A stretch of DNA of 64,000 bases from Phoenix dactylifera (GCF_009389715.1 NW_024067681.1:868001-932000), one strand, 5' to 3'. Positions 24,184-37,899 are shown, counted from the first letter of the stretch. Numbers and translations: made by a program. Notes: generated from the sequence alone by a model not told the origin.

Positions 24184-24366
24184 AGGTATGCCATCTCCAT
24201 ATCGTATCCCATATCGGTGCCATCCTATCACTATGTCGGTTATGCCCGATATGGAGACGGTTCAGTGTACTAAGTATTAGTACATTTAACGTACCATATA
24301 CCAGTACTGAACCAATACGGTATGGTACACTCCGTACCATCCGGATCGGTATGATATGGCATACCG
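24184..24366. mobile_element. Small inverted-repeat element flanked by a 12-bp direct repeat
   Basis: Perfect direct repeats TTGTTTGCAGCA lie at 24172-24183 and 24367-24378. The 183-bp insert has 10-bp terminal inverted repeats: GGTATGCCAT at 24185-24194 and ATGGCATACC at 24356-24365. Internal words (CGGTATGGTAC, CCATATCGG) link it to the elements in intron 2. Confidence 0.65.
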
Positions 24367-25989
24367 TTGTTTGCAGCATGTTAGTTGTATTGGAAATGAT
24401 TCTAATACTGTGGACAAATTGAAACGTACACTAGCACCCCTGGGTTTTTTCTCTCTTGGGTGTGGTTAAGCTGGATAGATTTGATATGGACAATTTCTTC
24501 TTCAGACGATCAGGAACCAAGAGCTTGAGAGCAAATGACAATCCAAGAAATGTCCAGAGTGTGGGGATATCGTTCCTGCTAAGATCTAAAAATCTTGTCA
24601 TCTTAGCCATGAGGTTAAATTAACCTTGCAGCTGGAATGTAGCCAGTGCACTTCTGACTTCTTGATCATATTAATAGCTCAGCAAAAATTTCATGCCCGA
24701 AACTGGAAATGATGGCTTTAGTAGCTTCACATTGTTCCTTATGCATATTTTGAAATGTCTGTTAAGTTCAAGATACTGGCTTACTATATAGTATCATCCT
24801 GTTATACAGAAGTCGTGGACTTTTTGACTCCTATATGTTTTGCTTCTTTTTCTTCTTTAGTTTTAATTTTGATTTTGTGCAGATGCCTTCTTGACAGCAT
24901 CCTATCTTATGTAATACTTAATCATATTTAATAAGCAAATATATCCTCATATGGTGCCCTTGATGTGTTTTATCCTATTTTTAACCTAGCTTTCCCAAGG
25001 TTGAGATTTTTAGGAGTCTGAAAATGGAACTTAAGCTGGGTGTCAAATATTTGTCAATGTGCTTCTTTTACCTTTATGTAGTGTTTGGTAATCGTCCATT
25101 GAATATGAGAAGAACTTGTTCGGGTTCTCGAACATATAGAACCAAGGATTGAGTTAATTTGCATTATCCATTGGTAAAGGTGATGGAATATCACATATTA
25201 CAAGGAAAAGATCCATGACTAAATATTCATTTGCAACCATTCTCCAAACTTTCTCACTCAAGTTATTCGGTATGCAGATTCAACTTGTTCACTGCTTGCC
25301 CTCTATGGAAGCAGGAAATTTTGGATTGGGGTATGGCTAGTATTTTTTTTTTTCTGAACAGGATACTTGTGTTACATTTCTGAACTTCTGTGGTTTTCAA
25401 TCTAATAAACCCAAAAAAGGCAAGCTATTCTGGTGAGCCCATTAAGATAAATGATCCTGTGGAAGATTCCAAAGTTACCCTGATGAAGGTTGATTGATGC
25501 AGATGTCAAAAGGGAAATCAAGTCAAGCTAGAAAATGTGGAACTAATTAATTCATATTTCTCAAATGATCTTGTTGGTTTCCCAACAGTTCAAACTGCTT
25601 GAAATCCCCCCTTTCCAGTTGTGTCTTTATTTTTTTTGTTGTTTTTTTTTCAGAGAAATGACCTAGCATAAGTTGTTACTCTTCTTATAGGATCTGATCT
25701 GAGAACAGTGGGATGCAGAACAGCCCCCACTATTTATTCATAGCAAGTACCATGCGAGATTAAGAGCCTAAAATACATGGGAGTTGCTAAGCTTGAAGAG
25801 TTTAGTGGCTGATGAGGGATCAACTGCATTGGGGATATTTATGCTTGAGAAAAGCCCTAGCCTTATGTTCCTTAGATGCCAGCATGGAGCTAGTAGCAGC
25901 TGACTCCAAACTCTTCTTATTGCTCATTTCACCCTCTTTTTCCTCCAGTAGGTCCAGCCTGAAAACAGGGAAGCCAGTCTCTGCCTTTG

Positions 25990-26095
25990 AAGTCCTCAGC
26001 TTGCCCTAGATATGCTTTGCAAAAGGGCAATGGAGGAGAACGTCATTAATGGATTCAGAACTGCCTTTACACAAACACATACCTGATCCAGCTGC
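25990..26095 (-). pseudogene. LINE reverse-transcriptase zinc-binding (zf-RVT) fragment
   Basis: The minus strand reads GMCLCKGSSESINDVLLHCP followed by FAKHI and a stop. The C-x-C...E-S...H-C pattern is the zinc-binding motif that ends the reverse transcriptase of plant LINEs. Only this motif is recognisable and it is interrupted by a stop, so it is a relic. Confidence 0.5.
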
Positions 26096-27960
26096 CATTC
26101 CTTCTTCCCCCATCCATCTTTAGTTTGACCAACTCAGATTCAGCTTCATTTGAGGTGGTTAACCAGATGTTCAGTGAGATTCATAGACGGTTTTTTTTTC
26201 ATAGACGCATACATACATTCATACGTATGTACGCATACATACACACATATGCATCCATACATATACACTATGCATATGCATATGTATATATACAGCAAGG
26301 TTCCAATAATCCTGGCAAGTCAAACAACAAATCACCTGTGTTACAATTATGGCAATCGGAATAATGGCCATTTCTTGACCAAAACTATCTAGTGTGTGAA
26401 TTTAAGATAGCAGCTGTTATTTGCCTAGTTAATCAAAAATTAATGAAAAAATGATGATATCTCTACTGAAATCACAATTTACCAAATCAGAGAAAGATTT
26501 TACTAATCGGTATGATAATGTAATTTGATATTATTAATTAAACCAAAAAAATGCTAAATAGCCGCCATGATTCTGGTTATACAACAGACACTACTACAGA
26601 TAAACATCCATTCACTGGATGCTCAGAAGCTGTCATAGCAGATGTCACAGATTGTAACACAATCTTAATTTACAGTGATACTAAGCCAAAAGTATATAAC
26701 ATTTAATTCATGAACAATTATGTGTCAACTAACATCTTTATCTTGTTATGATCATTCTTTTTAGCCAGTTGTGCAAGTTGCTCATAATCCAGCACAGTGG
26801 ATCAAATACAATAACTTTTACCTTCAAGAAAGACAGAGCAGCCACTTCAGAAGGGGAGGGGAATGGTAGCAGCAGGGGTGGAGGAGGCATGCACAGGAAT
26901 CTGCCTTGAGAAGAAGCATTGAGATGAGAACCATTTTTGCCTCCTCTCTTTCTTGGCCTTTCCTCTGCATGTCCCTTCCACTGCTACTGCTACATCCCAA
27001 TCTCTCTCTCTCTCTGTCCCCCCTTCCTGCTTCTGTGCTTATATATATATATATATATAGGCGAGAGAGCAGTACAGGTGGGCAGTACAGTTGGCAAGGC
27101 TATGAATCTGTGATGGTTGTTTGGTTGTACTTTCTTTGGTGGTACTGCATGTACTGCTGCTGCTTACCCACTTTTTGGCTCCCAAAACATAAACTGGACC
27201 AAAACAGGGTCAGAAGAATAGTGTCATGCAGAGGCTGCAGCTTTACATGTGTGGGCCTGATTGTTACAATTTACTTTGTTAGTTTTGAATGAGAGGCTTA
27301 CTTGCTAATTGCTATCATGATGAACAAAACGGATCCATCTAAATGCCTCATATCGAAAAGGATCTAATTTTATAAGTTGATGTGCATGTACTTGATTGGC
27401 CTCTCAAGAGTTGGGGTAAAGGTGGTGAAGGGTCTATGAGGCTAACACATTTTTCCAGTGCACAGCCATCCATCTCTCATTCACCAATTCACTCTGTGGA
27501 TATGACATCATTCCAGAATTACAGAAAAAAGTTGGCATCATTGCATGAAATTAGACATGGGAAAGGCTCAAACAAGATCACTTCAGAAGATATAGAAACT
27601 ACAGTAGTCTAAATTAACTAGATAATTCTCAATCCCATGTATTAGGCCCTTGATTAAATATAACAAACTCAAGCTGGAAGACCAGCCATAGTCAATCTTC
27701 ATTGCTTTTTTGGCGCACTCAGTTTGTTCGCAAAGGGCTAAAATCCTTGAAGCATGATCACTAGGGGCTCATTCTTGCTTGTTCACCCTCCTTACTTTGT
27801 ATCAAGCATATCATAAGCGTCTAGAAATAGCAATAGGTGTGCTAGCCCTACTGTCATCAAAAATCCTATATCTAGAATCTATCTCAAGTCTAATTATAAA
27901 TTAGTATAAAAATTTCAAATCCATCACATCAAAAATCAGTAAATCTATTAAGTACCCAAA

Positions 27961-28023
27961 GATAGAGAGACAGAGAGACAGATAGACAGAGAGACAGACA
28001 GACAGATCGATCGATCGATCGAT
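27961..28023. repeat. GACA/GATA then GATC microsatellite
   Basis: Irregular GAGACAGA units pass into GACA and then into four or five GATC units. Confidence 0.85.
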
Positions 28024-29291
28024 CTGGTAGTAGGTATAGGAGGGTCAAATTCTAAATCCTTCTCAAATTCTATAAGGTTTTGCTAAATCTTATTAGGATC
28101 CTGAATGGATTGGATATCCAGAAAACTCTGCCCGGCTACCAACCCTATGAGCGTCTAGCTAAATACTTTTTTGTATCAATATATCTTCATGCACTAGCCT
28201 TTACAATTCAAATCTCTATGCACCAATTAAATTGTATGCATATAATCTTGTGCATGAGGACGCGCCCAAGACTTGTCATGCTATGTTAAGACCTTCTTGT
28301 GCGTGGCTGGTGGGTTAGACCAGGGATTTTGCTTATATGAGGAAACAAAATAGAGTTATTATTTGTATTGTTTGCTTCATAATATCTCTTAGCATTACAG
28401 CTATGGAAGAATCTAGTTTAGGACTAATTCGGTAAAATGTTGTGTTCTCCTTGATTTTTTTATTATCTTATCCTTAATTATAAGCAACACTGGAAATTAT
28501 TGAGGAATGTGAATAGGAGACTAGTGGGTCAAATTTATATTTTTTAGATTATTCATTAGAACCCATTAAAATTCTGAATTTTCTTAGCCTGGTTGTTGGA
28601 GCCTACCAATAAAAGTATATTTGTAGCATCATTAGATTGGGTAGGAGGCCATGATTTTGGTCTGAAGAGACTCTAGAAGATGCCATTCATCTTATTTTTC
28701 AAAGAGGAGATCCCATTCATCTCCTTATGTGTATTATAAAATTTCGGTAATCAAGTTACTACTCACTTGGAAATCAGGGGAAACTCTGTTGATTCACTTT
28801 CCTTTGATCTACAACCTTGCTTACAATGAAGAAAACATGTGTTTGTACTTCAAATGTTTAAAAGAATTATGGCCGATGAAGAAAATATGAAAGTTTTCAA
28901 ACAACTCAAGTTTTCAAAACAATCACTAGTGACAATATTTATAATATGTACCATCAATCACAAGCTTACGTGTGATCAAATAATCATAAGCAAAAGAATT
29001 GGTTTTCAAAAAAATAATAAACCAGAAGAGCTAGGTGCTCCTCCTAAAAAAGACATATAACCCTTAAATCAAAGAATAAATGATTAGAATTCTTTGAGCC
29101 ATCGTACAAAAAACTTTTAACATGACATGAACTAGTATGACCAAACTTCACTAGATTGGTCTCGTTTTGTGGTGTTTTGACTGAGGAGAGAGTTTAAAAT
29201 TATTTGTCCTTGCATGCCTCTCTCAATCTTAACTACTCTCCACATCCCTCTCCACACCACCAACTAAAATTGAAAATAGTTCATCAACTCA

Positions 29292-29917
29292 AACTATAAA
29301 ACATTCATGATCTTTTTTTTTAGATTGGCAATCATTATTCTTAGTTAACTATAACTTGTAGTAAGCAATTGAAGAATATTATAGTTGACTCAGCACCTTC
29401 AACAGAATGACCAATTACTCTGTTCCCAAGTTGCTATGCATATCTTTGTCAAATAACTCTAACATTGTCCTTATCTCTAATGTCTCTAACATTTGCAATA
29501 TTCCAATGGTGTGCAACCTATTTGAATCGGCCTCTTCTGTATACAATATTTCTGCTTTAACTTATGTGTTGTTGTCATTTTGTATTTATAAATTAAGTTT
29601 TAAATAATTGGAAATCTTATATCTACCAAATTTTGACATAAATACACAAATCTCAACAAAAACTATCTTAACACTATTATGAAATATTTTTATAATGACT
29701 GGCAAAAATGGTTATTTGATATGAAAATATTGATTTTCACTAAATTCTCACTTGTTCATATCAATAAATAGTTGATCTATTTATCTTTTTCTATACTTTT
29801 GGTGTTAAGAAACATGTTAAAAATTGCTTATTATATTGCAAATATTGTATTATGAAAATGTTTTGTTCTTACACTACTAGTAAATCTTTTCACCTACATT
29901 TACAAAATAATGTCCAT

Positions 29918-29974
<57 letters not shown>

Positions 29975-31017
29975 TTTTATAGAACTTGGCCATCATCCTT
30001 TTAACATGTAGATGATAAAAGGCAGGAACCTTTCAAGCAACCGTGTGATAAGCATCGCTTTAACTTATACAACCAACGATAAAACTAATAACTTGTACCC
30101 TAACATAATTTTGAAGTAAAGTTTAAGTGATGCCTATCAAAGAGTTTATAGAGTTATAGTGCAAATTGCAACGAAAACTAATCAAAGTGTTGTCTGAGAA
30201 AGGAAAATCAAAAGAAACTAGGGTTTTGACATCACCCTCTTCGAAGGACAAAAAGGGGGGCTCGAAGACTACCATAGACCTCAACTCATCAAAGCGTGAG
30301 CCAAGAGGGAAGGCAAAATTAGTAGAAACGGAGGCGAATTCACCTCCGAGGAGTGTTGTTGCTCAATCCATATCCAAATCCATGGATTATGAGTGTTCAT
30401 GGTCATAGATAGTACAGGGAACTTGTCGCTTTTATTCGAAGATGCCACAAGCTATGACAGGCAAGATAATTTCCCTCCAAGAGGGATTCAAAGAGGTGGT
30501 AGCCTTCTTCGATGAGGAACATAAGCTGGTGTACACTAGATGGAAGTTTACCCTCATGAGTAAGTTTCTCAATCGTGGTCTTCTCTTTAATTTCATCTAG
30601 AAAGAGCTGAGGGCTCAATGGGACCTGGAAAAGAAACTCCAAGTCATGTCACTCTTAGAGGGAGTACTGCTGTTTAACCTACCATTAGAGAAGGTGTAAG
30701 TAGGGCCTTGGCGAGGGGGCCTTGTGCTCTTGCCGGCTAGCTACTTACACTCCAAAGATGGAGGCCTAACGTCAAACCTGAGAGGGATTCCATCACCCGT
30801 ATGGCGGCATGGATAAGGATGCCCAATTTTCCCATCGAACTTTGGGAGAAACAAAAAAATTTACGCACTGCTGAAGTTGCCGAAACTTTTTTATTTTTGG
30901 ATGAGGGACGACAACTGCATCGCGGACTGGTTTTGCTCATGTCTGTATTAATTGATCTTAACCTCAAAATTTGCTTGGGTATGACTATAAAAGCCAAGGA
31001 GAATTTCATTTCGTGGG
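29292..31017. repeat. Tandem duplication, copy 1 (1726-bp period)
   Basis: The sequence starting ACTATAAAACATTCATGATC recurs 1726 bp downstream at 31018. Similarity is continuous through 30760 (ending ACTCCAAAGATG), and the last 257 bp are found only in this copy. An (AT)n run at 29919-29970 lies inside. Confidence 0.85.
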
Positions 31018-31025
31018 AACTATAA
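30130..31025 (+). pseudogene. LINE ORF1 (DUF4283-type) remnant
   Basis: The + strand encodes a Lys/Ser-rich N-terminal piece, then a FKEVVAFFDEEHKLVYTRWK segment, WDLEKKLQVMSLLEGVLLFN, LLTLQRWRPNVKPERDSI and MAAWIRMPNFPIELWEKQ. This is the motif order of the DUF4283 domain of plant LINE ORF1 proteins. Stops after the N-terminal piece and before KELRA, plus a frameshift near 30700, inactivate it. Confidence 0.65.
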
Positions 31026-32327
31026 AACATTCATGATCTTTCTTCTTAGATTGGCAATCATTATTCTTAGTCAACTATAACATGTAGTAATCAATTGAAG
31101 AATATTATAGTTGACTCAGCACCTTCAACAGAATGACTAATTACTCTGTTCCCAAGTTGCTATACATATCTTTATCAAATAACTCCAACACTGTCCTTAT
31201 CTCTAATATCTCTAACATTAGCAGCATTCCAATAGTGTGCAACCTATTTGAATCGGCCTCTTCTGTATATAGCATTTCTGCTTTATCTTATGTGTTGTTG
31301 TCGTTTTGTATTGATAAATTAGGTTTTAAATAATTGTAAAACTTATATCTACCAATTTTGATATAAATACACAAATCGCAAAAAAAATTGTTATGAAATA
31401 TTTTTATAATGATGGGCAAAAATGGTTAATTTGATATTAAAATTTTGATTTTGTCTAAAATCTCACTTGTTCATATCAATAAATAGTTGGTCTTTATATC
31501 TTTTTTCTATACTTTTGGTGCTAAGAAACATGTTAAAAATGGCTTATTATATTGCAAAAATATTGTATTATGAAAATGTTTTGTTCTTATACTACTAGTA
31601 AATCCTTTGACTTATAGTTACAAAATAATATCCATTATTATATATATATAAACTATTTTATAGAACTTGGCCGTCATCCTTTTAGCATGTAGATGATAAA
31701 AGGCATGAACCTTTCGAGCAATCATGTGATAAGCATTGCTTTAAGTTATACAACTAACGATAAAAACTAATAACTTGTGCCCAAACATAATTTTGAAGTA
31801 CAGTTTAAGTGATGCCTATCAAAGAGTTTATAGAGTTATAATTCAAATTGCAACCAAAACTAATCAAAGTGTTGTCTGAGAAAGGAAAAGCGAAAGAAGC
31901 TAGAGTTTTGACATCACCCTCTTCGGGGGGCAAAAAGTGGGGAGAAAAGGCAAAATTAGTGAAAATAGGGATGAATTCACCTCCGAGGAGTGTTGCTACT
32001 CAACTCGGATCCAAATCTATGGATTCTGAGCCTTCATGGTCATAGATAGTACAGGGAGCACGTCACTTTCACTAAAAGATGCTGCAAGCTACGGCAGACA
32101 AGATAATTACCCTCCAAGAGAGATTCAAAGAGGTAGCGACCTTCTCGGATAAAGAACTTGAGCCGATGTACACTAGGTGGAAGTTTACCCTCAATAGTAA
32201 GTTTCTCGATTCATGTCACTCTTAGAGGGGTACTACTGTTTAACCTACCATCAGAGAAGATGCAGGAGAGGGCCTTGGCGAGGGGGCCTTGTGCTCTTGC
32301 CGGCTAGCTTCTTACACTCCAGAGATG
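31018..32327. repeat. Tandem duplication, copy 2
   Basis: About 1310 bp matching 29292-30760. It has a much shorter (AT)n run near 31638-31650 and a missing block of about 60 bp in the ORF1 part. It ends at AGAGATG before a CT-rich tract. Confidence 0.85.
31840..32320 (+). pseudogene. Second, truncated LINE ORF1 remnant
   Basis: It repeats the Lys/Ser-rich start (LIKVLSEKGKAKEARVLTSP) and the SLLEG...YYCLTYH region of the first copy with more damage. It is part of the tandem duplication rather than an independent insertion. Confidence 0.55.
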
Positions 32328-35227
32328 CTATCTATCTCTCTCTCTCTTTTTCCTTGATCTCAAGAGGTTTTGGGAGAGAAAGTGTGGTTTGTTTTTTATT
32401 TATATTTCTAGAATTTATGGGACTCCTTCCAGGGATAGAACTAGGAATCAAGGGTACGAGGGCATTGGGTTTACATAAGGGAGGGGATGGGAGATGGGGA
32501 TCTTTCCTATTTGGGTATCATATGGATAATGGTTAATTTTGACTCCTTAGATTTGTTACCTAAATAGGTGGAGAGATATTTCTTTGGAAATTTGCTAAGG
32601 TACTCTTAACAACTTCAATCTATAACTAGGGTTTTATATCGTTATTTAACATATTGCCCTTCCAAGCGACTCTAATTTTATCTTTACGATAAAAACAAAT
32701 AATAATATTGAGCAAAAATGTCTTTGAAAAGTGAATTGACGATCCATCGTCTGGGAAAGCCCAAGGACATATGAATTAGGACATGCCACATTGATGTCAT
32801 TCCCTTTTTTTATTTCGATATGTTGGAACGACAAATGTTCTACTATTTTCGGTTGTTAAACTTCTCATTGGGTGATATACAAATGTTGAAATTATGATAT
32901 TATATCGAAGTAAAAGGCCAAAGAATTCAAAGAAAAGCTTTTAACATCCCATGCCAACTAATTCATATGCTCTCTGTATAAGAAGTTCCACTTGGGTGTT
33001 ACTGTAACTAGATTTCCCTCAGCATTAAACTGCTTTGTAGTACATCCAAACAAAAATGATAAATAGACATGAAACATAGTTATGAATAGCCAACTTTTAA
33101 CAAATTTAGCAAAATAAACAATGCATTACATAGCCAGTTCATTTCCCTTCCACCAAATTATATATGGTGAGCAAAATTGTTTAGATGTTGACAACAAAAT
33201 GGAATTTTTGGTAGAGCAAGACAAGACTACAGGTGCTTGGCAGTAAACAAAATCCTGGAACTTACATGTAAAATCATCTCACTGAAAAGCACCTGCAAAC
33301 TCCTATCTCTGAGTACGAGCACCCTGAATAAGCCCCATTTTTAAGTGCATTTCTGTTCAAAAAGAAAACCACTAGCTTCCACCACCAGTCCTCCATCTGC
33401 ACTCTTTTTATATAGGTTAGCACCCATCTCACTCCATTATGAAGCCATAGATTCAGGTTCAGTTGGATACATCATCGGAACAATGTCATTTGGTGCTTTG
33501 GATTGATCATAACGAAGTCATATTTATTCTGTCATCTAGAACAATTACAATTGACAGATACAATATCTGTTAATTGAGAAATGCTGGTAGAAAGATGGCT
33601 TTTGTAACACAACCAAAGAGTCATGCACTTGATTCTTCCATGGGTGGAATACATTTCTTCTTCTAGATTCACAAGTGGAATACATGACCAATAGTGATTG
33701 AGGAAAAAGAAGACAATGCATCACAGATCCACATGGATTTATACTTGACACACTGTTTTGGTACAATAACTACTCGATATCAGACATAATCAGAAGATCC
33801 AGGGTCTCGAATTCAAGGGAAGACGGATTTTTCAGCAGCCATCCAGCACCACCCTTTATTCCTTGAGAAAACATCCTGCTCCTCAGCACCAAGGGACCGA
33901 CGCCGTGCCATCAGAAATGATCACAAATCCATATTAAATGACAATCTGTCCTCATGCAATATCCATACTAACATAAATCACAGATGATATACCAGAGCAA
34001 AGACCTTAAAGGACAATCACTAAACAAACTTTATCTCTTTAAATTAAATGGCTATGGAAATTCTACACTGAGTAGAAGAAATTAGTATTCATCAATACAA
34101 CTATTACAAGATGTAACATCATCTAGCAATATTTTAGCTGACTGCTTTCCATCCATACTCACTTTGAAGCAAAGACTCAAGGTACGAAATGATCCAGGAA
34201 AGCATCTCATTACACCATGTAATAAGGACACCCATTAGGAACACACAGAGTTATTCAGAACCCTGCCCACAAAACCACTGCTAAAGGGCTAGGTCTACCA
34301 GTGATAGGAGAACAAGGGCGCCATCTTGTCAGGCTGGTAAAGCCTTGTGGAGTGTATTGATCCAAGAGACCAAGACCCAAATCCTGTCTTCCTTATATTT
34401 CATAGAATTAATGGAATTTCAATGGGCTTTGCTCGTCTTTCTTTTCAAAAACCAAGATTAGGAGGTCAGCGAATCCTATTTCCTCCAGCTGATTTGAAGC
34501 ATTTTTGTAATTGCCATGTTTGCAAAAAAGGATAAATCAAAACATCAGATGTTCAAAGTATTAGAAAAAAATTTGTCTGAACTATTGATTCAGATAAGCA
34601 AATGCTGCTAGCTTGACCTGCATTCTTTGCACAACTGTTTTCAGTTTAGTGTGATCAAATTAACATACATCTGATCATAACCCAACATAACTTCCCTAAA
34701 TGTACCTTGTTCCAGGCAAGATTGCAACATAGTCAAGCATCTGTCAAGAGCTCCAACCAAAAGCTCCACATCATGTAACAAAACTCAGAAGCCTTCTTCC
34801 AATTTGCTCTCGTGAAGAGTCCATATGAAATATTATTTTTAAGGACCGATCATGTCCTTGTGCCCCCTCTATGTTCTTCATTGCCTTGAATTGTTCCACA
34901 AGATAAAAACCAAAATTGCATTTAGATGTCTCAAACATATGTATTATACCATCCATTGTCATTCTTTTAACTAGAAGCAGATCATGTCATGCTGATCATC
35001 TCAACAAAAATAGCCTCAGCCTGTCAGCCAGTCCCAGTGAGATGTGAAACCATCTAAATCCATTATGACTCTTCATCACCCATTCCCCATCACTGGTGGC
35101 CTCTGCAACAAGACATTGCTCAGTTCAAACACCAACGAAAGGCCTACAACTCCAAGCCAGCTTACTGGATAATTATGCCCCTCTTAGATCAATTGTGATG
35201 AATGCTTTTTTAAATAATTTCAGCAAC
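32328..35227. other. Intergenic DNA and presumed 3' flank of the PPR gene
   Basis: No gene, tRNA or element end was recognised on either strand. The part next to 35227 is presumably the 3' UTR of the minus-strand PPR gene. Confidence 0.4.
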
Positions 35228-37228
35228 TCAATTCTCTCTAGAACTGCCTAAAACATCATTAATTTGATTGCCATTTTCACATTTCAACCATGGTTGTTCA
35301 CTCGTTAGCAAGGAGTTCCAAGTGTCCTGATCAGGTATGACATCCGCCTCCACCATTTGCACCAAGAAACCAAACGCTTTGTCCAAATCACCTTGCTTGC
35401 AAAGACCACAAATCAAGGAACTGTAACTATCAGAATTAGGATTGCAACCCCTCTTAACCATCTCGTCAAGCAGCTTCGAGGCACTTCTAAATTTCCCTTC
35501 CCTACAAAACCCATGAATCAATGCATTGAAAGTCGAAACCTCAGGGAAAAGATCCTTCTCCACCATCAAATTCATCAAATCAAATGCTTCACGAACATTC
35601 CCTTCCTTGCACAAGCCTTCAATTAAGCTTTCATAAATCAGCACACTGGGAATGTCCCCCTCCCCAACCATCTGATCATAAACCATCTTGGCCTCCTCAA
35701 CCTTATTCTCCTGGCAGAATCTCAATATCCTCAAGCTTCTGTCAACAGCTCTAGGAAAAGAGCTTGCCATCCTGTTAAGAAACTCAAAGGCTTCTTCCAT
35801 GCTGCCTTCCTTGTAAAGCCCGTATAGAACACTATTATAAGGACTAATGCTGTCTCCATGTCCTCCTCTCTCCTCTTCCATCAAGCTCACAACCTTCAAC
35901 CCATCTGTGATCCTCCCTCCGAAGCACAATCCTCGAATCAATGTATCAAAAGTTTTAAAATTTGGACTGATGCCATCCATCCTCATCTCTTCAAAGAGCT
36001 CCATAGCCAAGCCGAGCTTCCCCGAATCACAGAACCCAGAGATCAAGGAATTGTAGGTGTGCACGTTGGGAAGAACTCCTTTACTCTCCATCTCCTTCAA
36101 CACCCGCCGCCCCACCTGCGGCTTTTTCATCCTACAAAGCCCTTTAATCAGAGTGGTATAAGCCACAGTATCGACCACACCGCCCTTATTCTCGACTCTT
36201 TCCAAAAGCTCCACTGCCTCCATAGCCCGGCTGTGGTTGCAGAGAAGCTCTACTATCTTGGTGACTGAAATGGCATCCGGAACGAAGCCAAGATCGAAAC
36301 ATTTCTCCAGCATTACCAAGGCCTGAACCACACTGCCATCCCCGCAGAAGGCCGAGATCAGAATGTTGAAGGTAATGTCGCTCGGGGTATTCATTTCCCT
36401 CATCAAGCTCCTTGCCGTCCCCACCTTCCCATTGCGGCAGAGGGCATGGATCAAAGTGTTGTAGATCACCGGGTTTGGCGTCAAGCCGCTGTCTTTCATG
36501 AGTTTCAAGAGCTTAAACGCCTCGGCGATCCGATTCGTGCGGCAGAGGCCCTTCATCAGGATGCCGAAGGTGCGCTCATCGCCGCGGACGCCGAAAGCTG
36601 CCATTTTTCGGCGGAAGAAGTGGCGGGCGAGATCGATGTCGTGCTGGACGAGGGCGTCGAGGACGGAGTTGAGGAGGCGGAGGGAGGGGGAGCGGTGGGG
36701 GCGGAGGAGGTCGGGGACGCGGAAGGCGCCGTGGGGGTTGCCGGCGCGGGAGAGGGCGCGGATGAGGGAGACGAGCGTGGTGTCGTCAGGAGGGGAGGGG
36801 AGGGCGGAGAGGAGGCGGAGGGCGGCAGCGGGGCGACCGGAGGAGAGGAAGGAGCGGAGGAGGGCGGTGGAGGCGGCGGGGGAGGCGGCGGGGAAGGAGG
36901 GGATGCGGGCGGCCCATCGGAAGATGCGGAGGGCGGCGGAGGGGGTCTTCTGTTGGAGGATGAGACCGGCGAGGTCTTCTTCGGGGGTGGGAGTTGGGGC
37001 TGTGGTTGGAGTGGGGAAAGAAGAGGAGGAGGAGGAGGAGAAGGGTTTAGAGGGGAGGAAGGCTGGGAAGAGACGGCGGATATGGGCTGGGGAAAGAGGA
37101 GATTTTGAGGGGTTGGGAAAGATGAGCATGGGAGAGGGTAAGAGAACTCCAAGAGTTGACGCCGGCTTGTAACAAAGTCGTGAGATGAAGCCAGTATTTG
37201 CCACGTGAAAATGCACGTGAGTAGCCAT
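35228..37228 (-). CDS. Pentatricopeptide repeat protein, P class, probably mitochondrial (resembles At2g17525)
   Basis: Single-exon frame of 666 aa from the ATG at 37228 to the stop at 35228. Residues 1 to about 75 are rich in Ser, Pro and basic residues with few acids, as in an organelle-targeting presequence; Met33 is a possible alternative start. From about residue 145 there are roughly 14 tandem 35-residue units. Clear ones contain [69 protein letters not shown] and [14 protein letters not shown]. The regular 35-residue spacing and absence of E, DYW or SMR tails put it in the P class. Such proteins bind organellar RNA and affect its stability, splicing or translation. The At2g17525 likeness is from recognition, not a search. 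The 5' third is very GC-rich, which explains long antisense open frames there. Confidence 0.88.
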   Translation of the reverse strand: MATHVHFHVANTGFISRLCYKPASTLGVLLPSPMLIFPNPSKSPLSPAHIRRLFPAFLPSKPFSSSSSSSFPTPTTAPTPTPEEDLAGLILQQKTPSAALRIFRWAARIPSFPAASPAASTALLRSFLSSGRPAAALRLLSALPSPPDDTTLVSLIRALSRAGNPHGAFRVPDLLRPHRSPSLRLLNSVLDALVQHDIDLARHFFRRKMAAFGVRGDERTFGILMKGLCRTNRIAEAFKLLKLMKDSGLTPNPVIYNTLIHALCRNGKVGTARSLMREMNTPSDITFNILISAFCGDGSVVQALVMLEKCFDLGFVPDAISVTKIVELLCNHSRAMEAVELLERVENKGGVVDTVAYTTLIKGLCRMKKPQVGRRVLKEMESKGVLPNVHTYNSLISGFCDSGKLGLAMELFEEMRMDGISPNFKTFDTLIRGLCFGGRITDGLKVVSLMEEERGGHGDSISPYNSVLYGLYKEGSMEEAFEFLNRMASSFPRAVDRSLRILRFCQENKVEEAKMVYDQMVGEGDIPSVLIYESLIEGLCKEGNVREAFDLMNLMVEKDLFPEVSTFNALIHGFCREGKFRSASKLLDEMVKRGCNPNSDSYSSLICGLCKQGDLDKAFGFLVQMVEADVIPDQDTWNSLLTSEQPWLKCENGNQINDVLGSSREN

Positions 37229-37272
37229 CAAGAAGGCTTATTTCTCCCTAAAATGTGGGTGTATCCCAGAAA

Positions 37273-37273
<1 letters not shown>

Positions 37274-37354
<81 letters not shown>
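37274..37354. repeat. (AT)40 microsatellite just upstream of the PPR start codon
   Basis: About 81 uninterrupted bases of AT dinucleotide, beginning 46 bases upstream of the PPR ATG. Confidence 0.95.
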
Positions 37355-37360
<6 letters not shown>

Positions 37361-37899
37361 AAGGTGCAAATAGATCGGATCGGACCGAATCACGAATCAG
37401 AGTAACTCCGACCTAACCTAATTTCTTATTCGGATCCTAATTTTAGACTCAGACCCAATTTAATAGAAGATCGAGTCGGATCGGATTGGATCCATAGCTA
37501 CAATTTTTGACCCAATAAATCATTCGAGTCGGATCAGATCCATATATAATCCAGACCCAATTCAAAAAATTCGGGCCTCGTTCGGGTCCATGTCAGAAGT
37601 GCTGCAAACTAACTTCCAGATAGCTACAATGCCATAGGAATTCAAGTATAGCACCAAATCAAAATAAAAATGCAAGCAGCTGTTATTGGCAAGACTTTAT
37701 CTTTCCACCCAAAGTATGGTAATATTTGATAACCTTTTGTCCCATGGCCAATGGCACAAACCGCAACCATCACATTAAATACAAATCACAAGAAGTCCCA
37801 CATTTTTTGAGAAGCGAAAGCAAGAAAAGCAGGCAAATCAAATTCGAGGAACAAACATAGGAAAAAAAGAAGTACAAATCTACAAGTAATTCGACAAGA

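Larger units (their letters stand above)
24379..29291. other. Intergenic region, mostly unassigned
   Basis: No host gene was recognised. It contains a small LINE relic (about 26000-26090), ACAT/ATAC-rich repeats at 26208-26295, (AT)n at 27040-27058 and a GACA/GATC microsatellite at 27961-28023. Confidence 0.45.

Noticed and set aside
36446..37172. Long open frames on the + strand and in another minus frame over the 5' part of the PPR gene
   Set aside because: They are antisense or shadow frames caused by the GC-rich first third of the PPR coding sequence. They are Gly/Glu- or Pro/Ser-rich with no family resemblance.
37205..37405. Frame with a Tyr-Ile repeat (and the similar ones at 62288-62571)
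   Set aside because: They are translations of (AT)n microsatellites.
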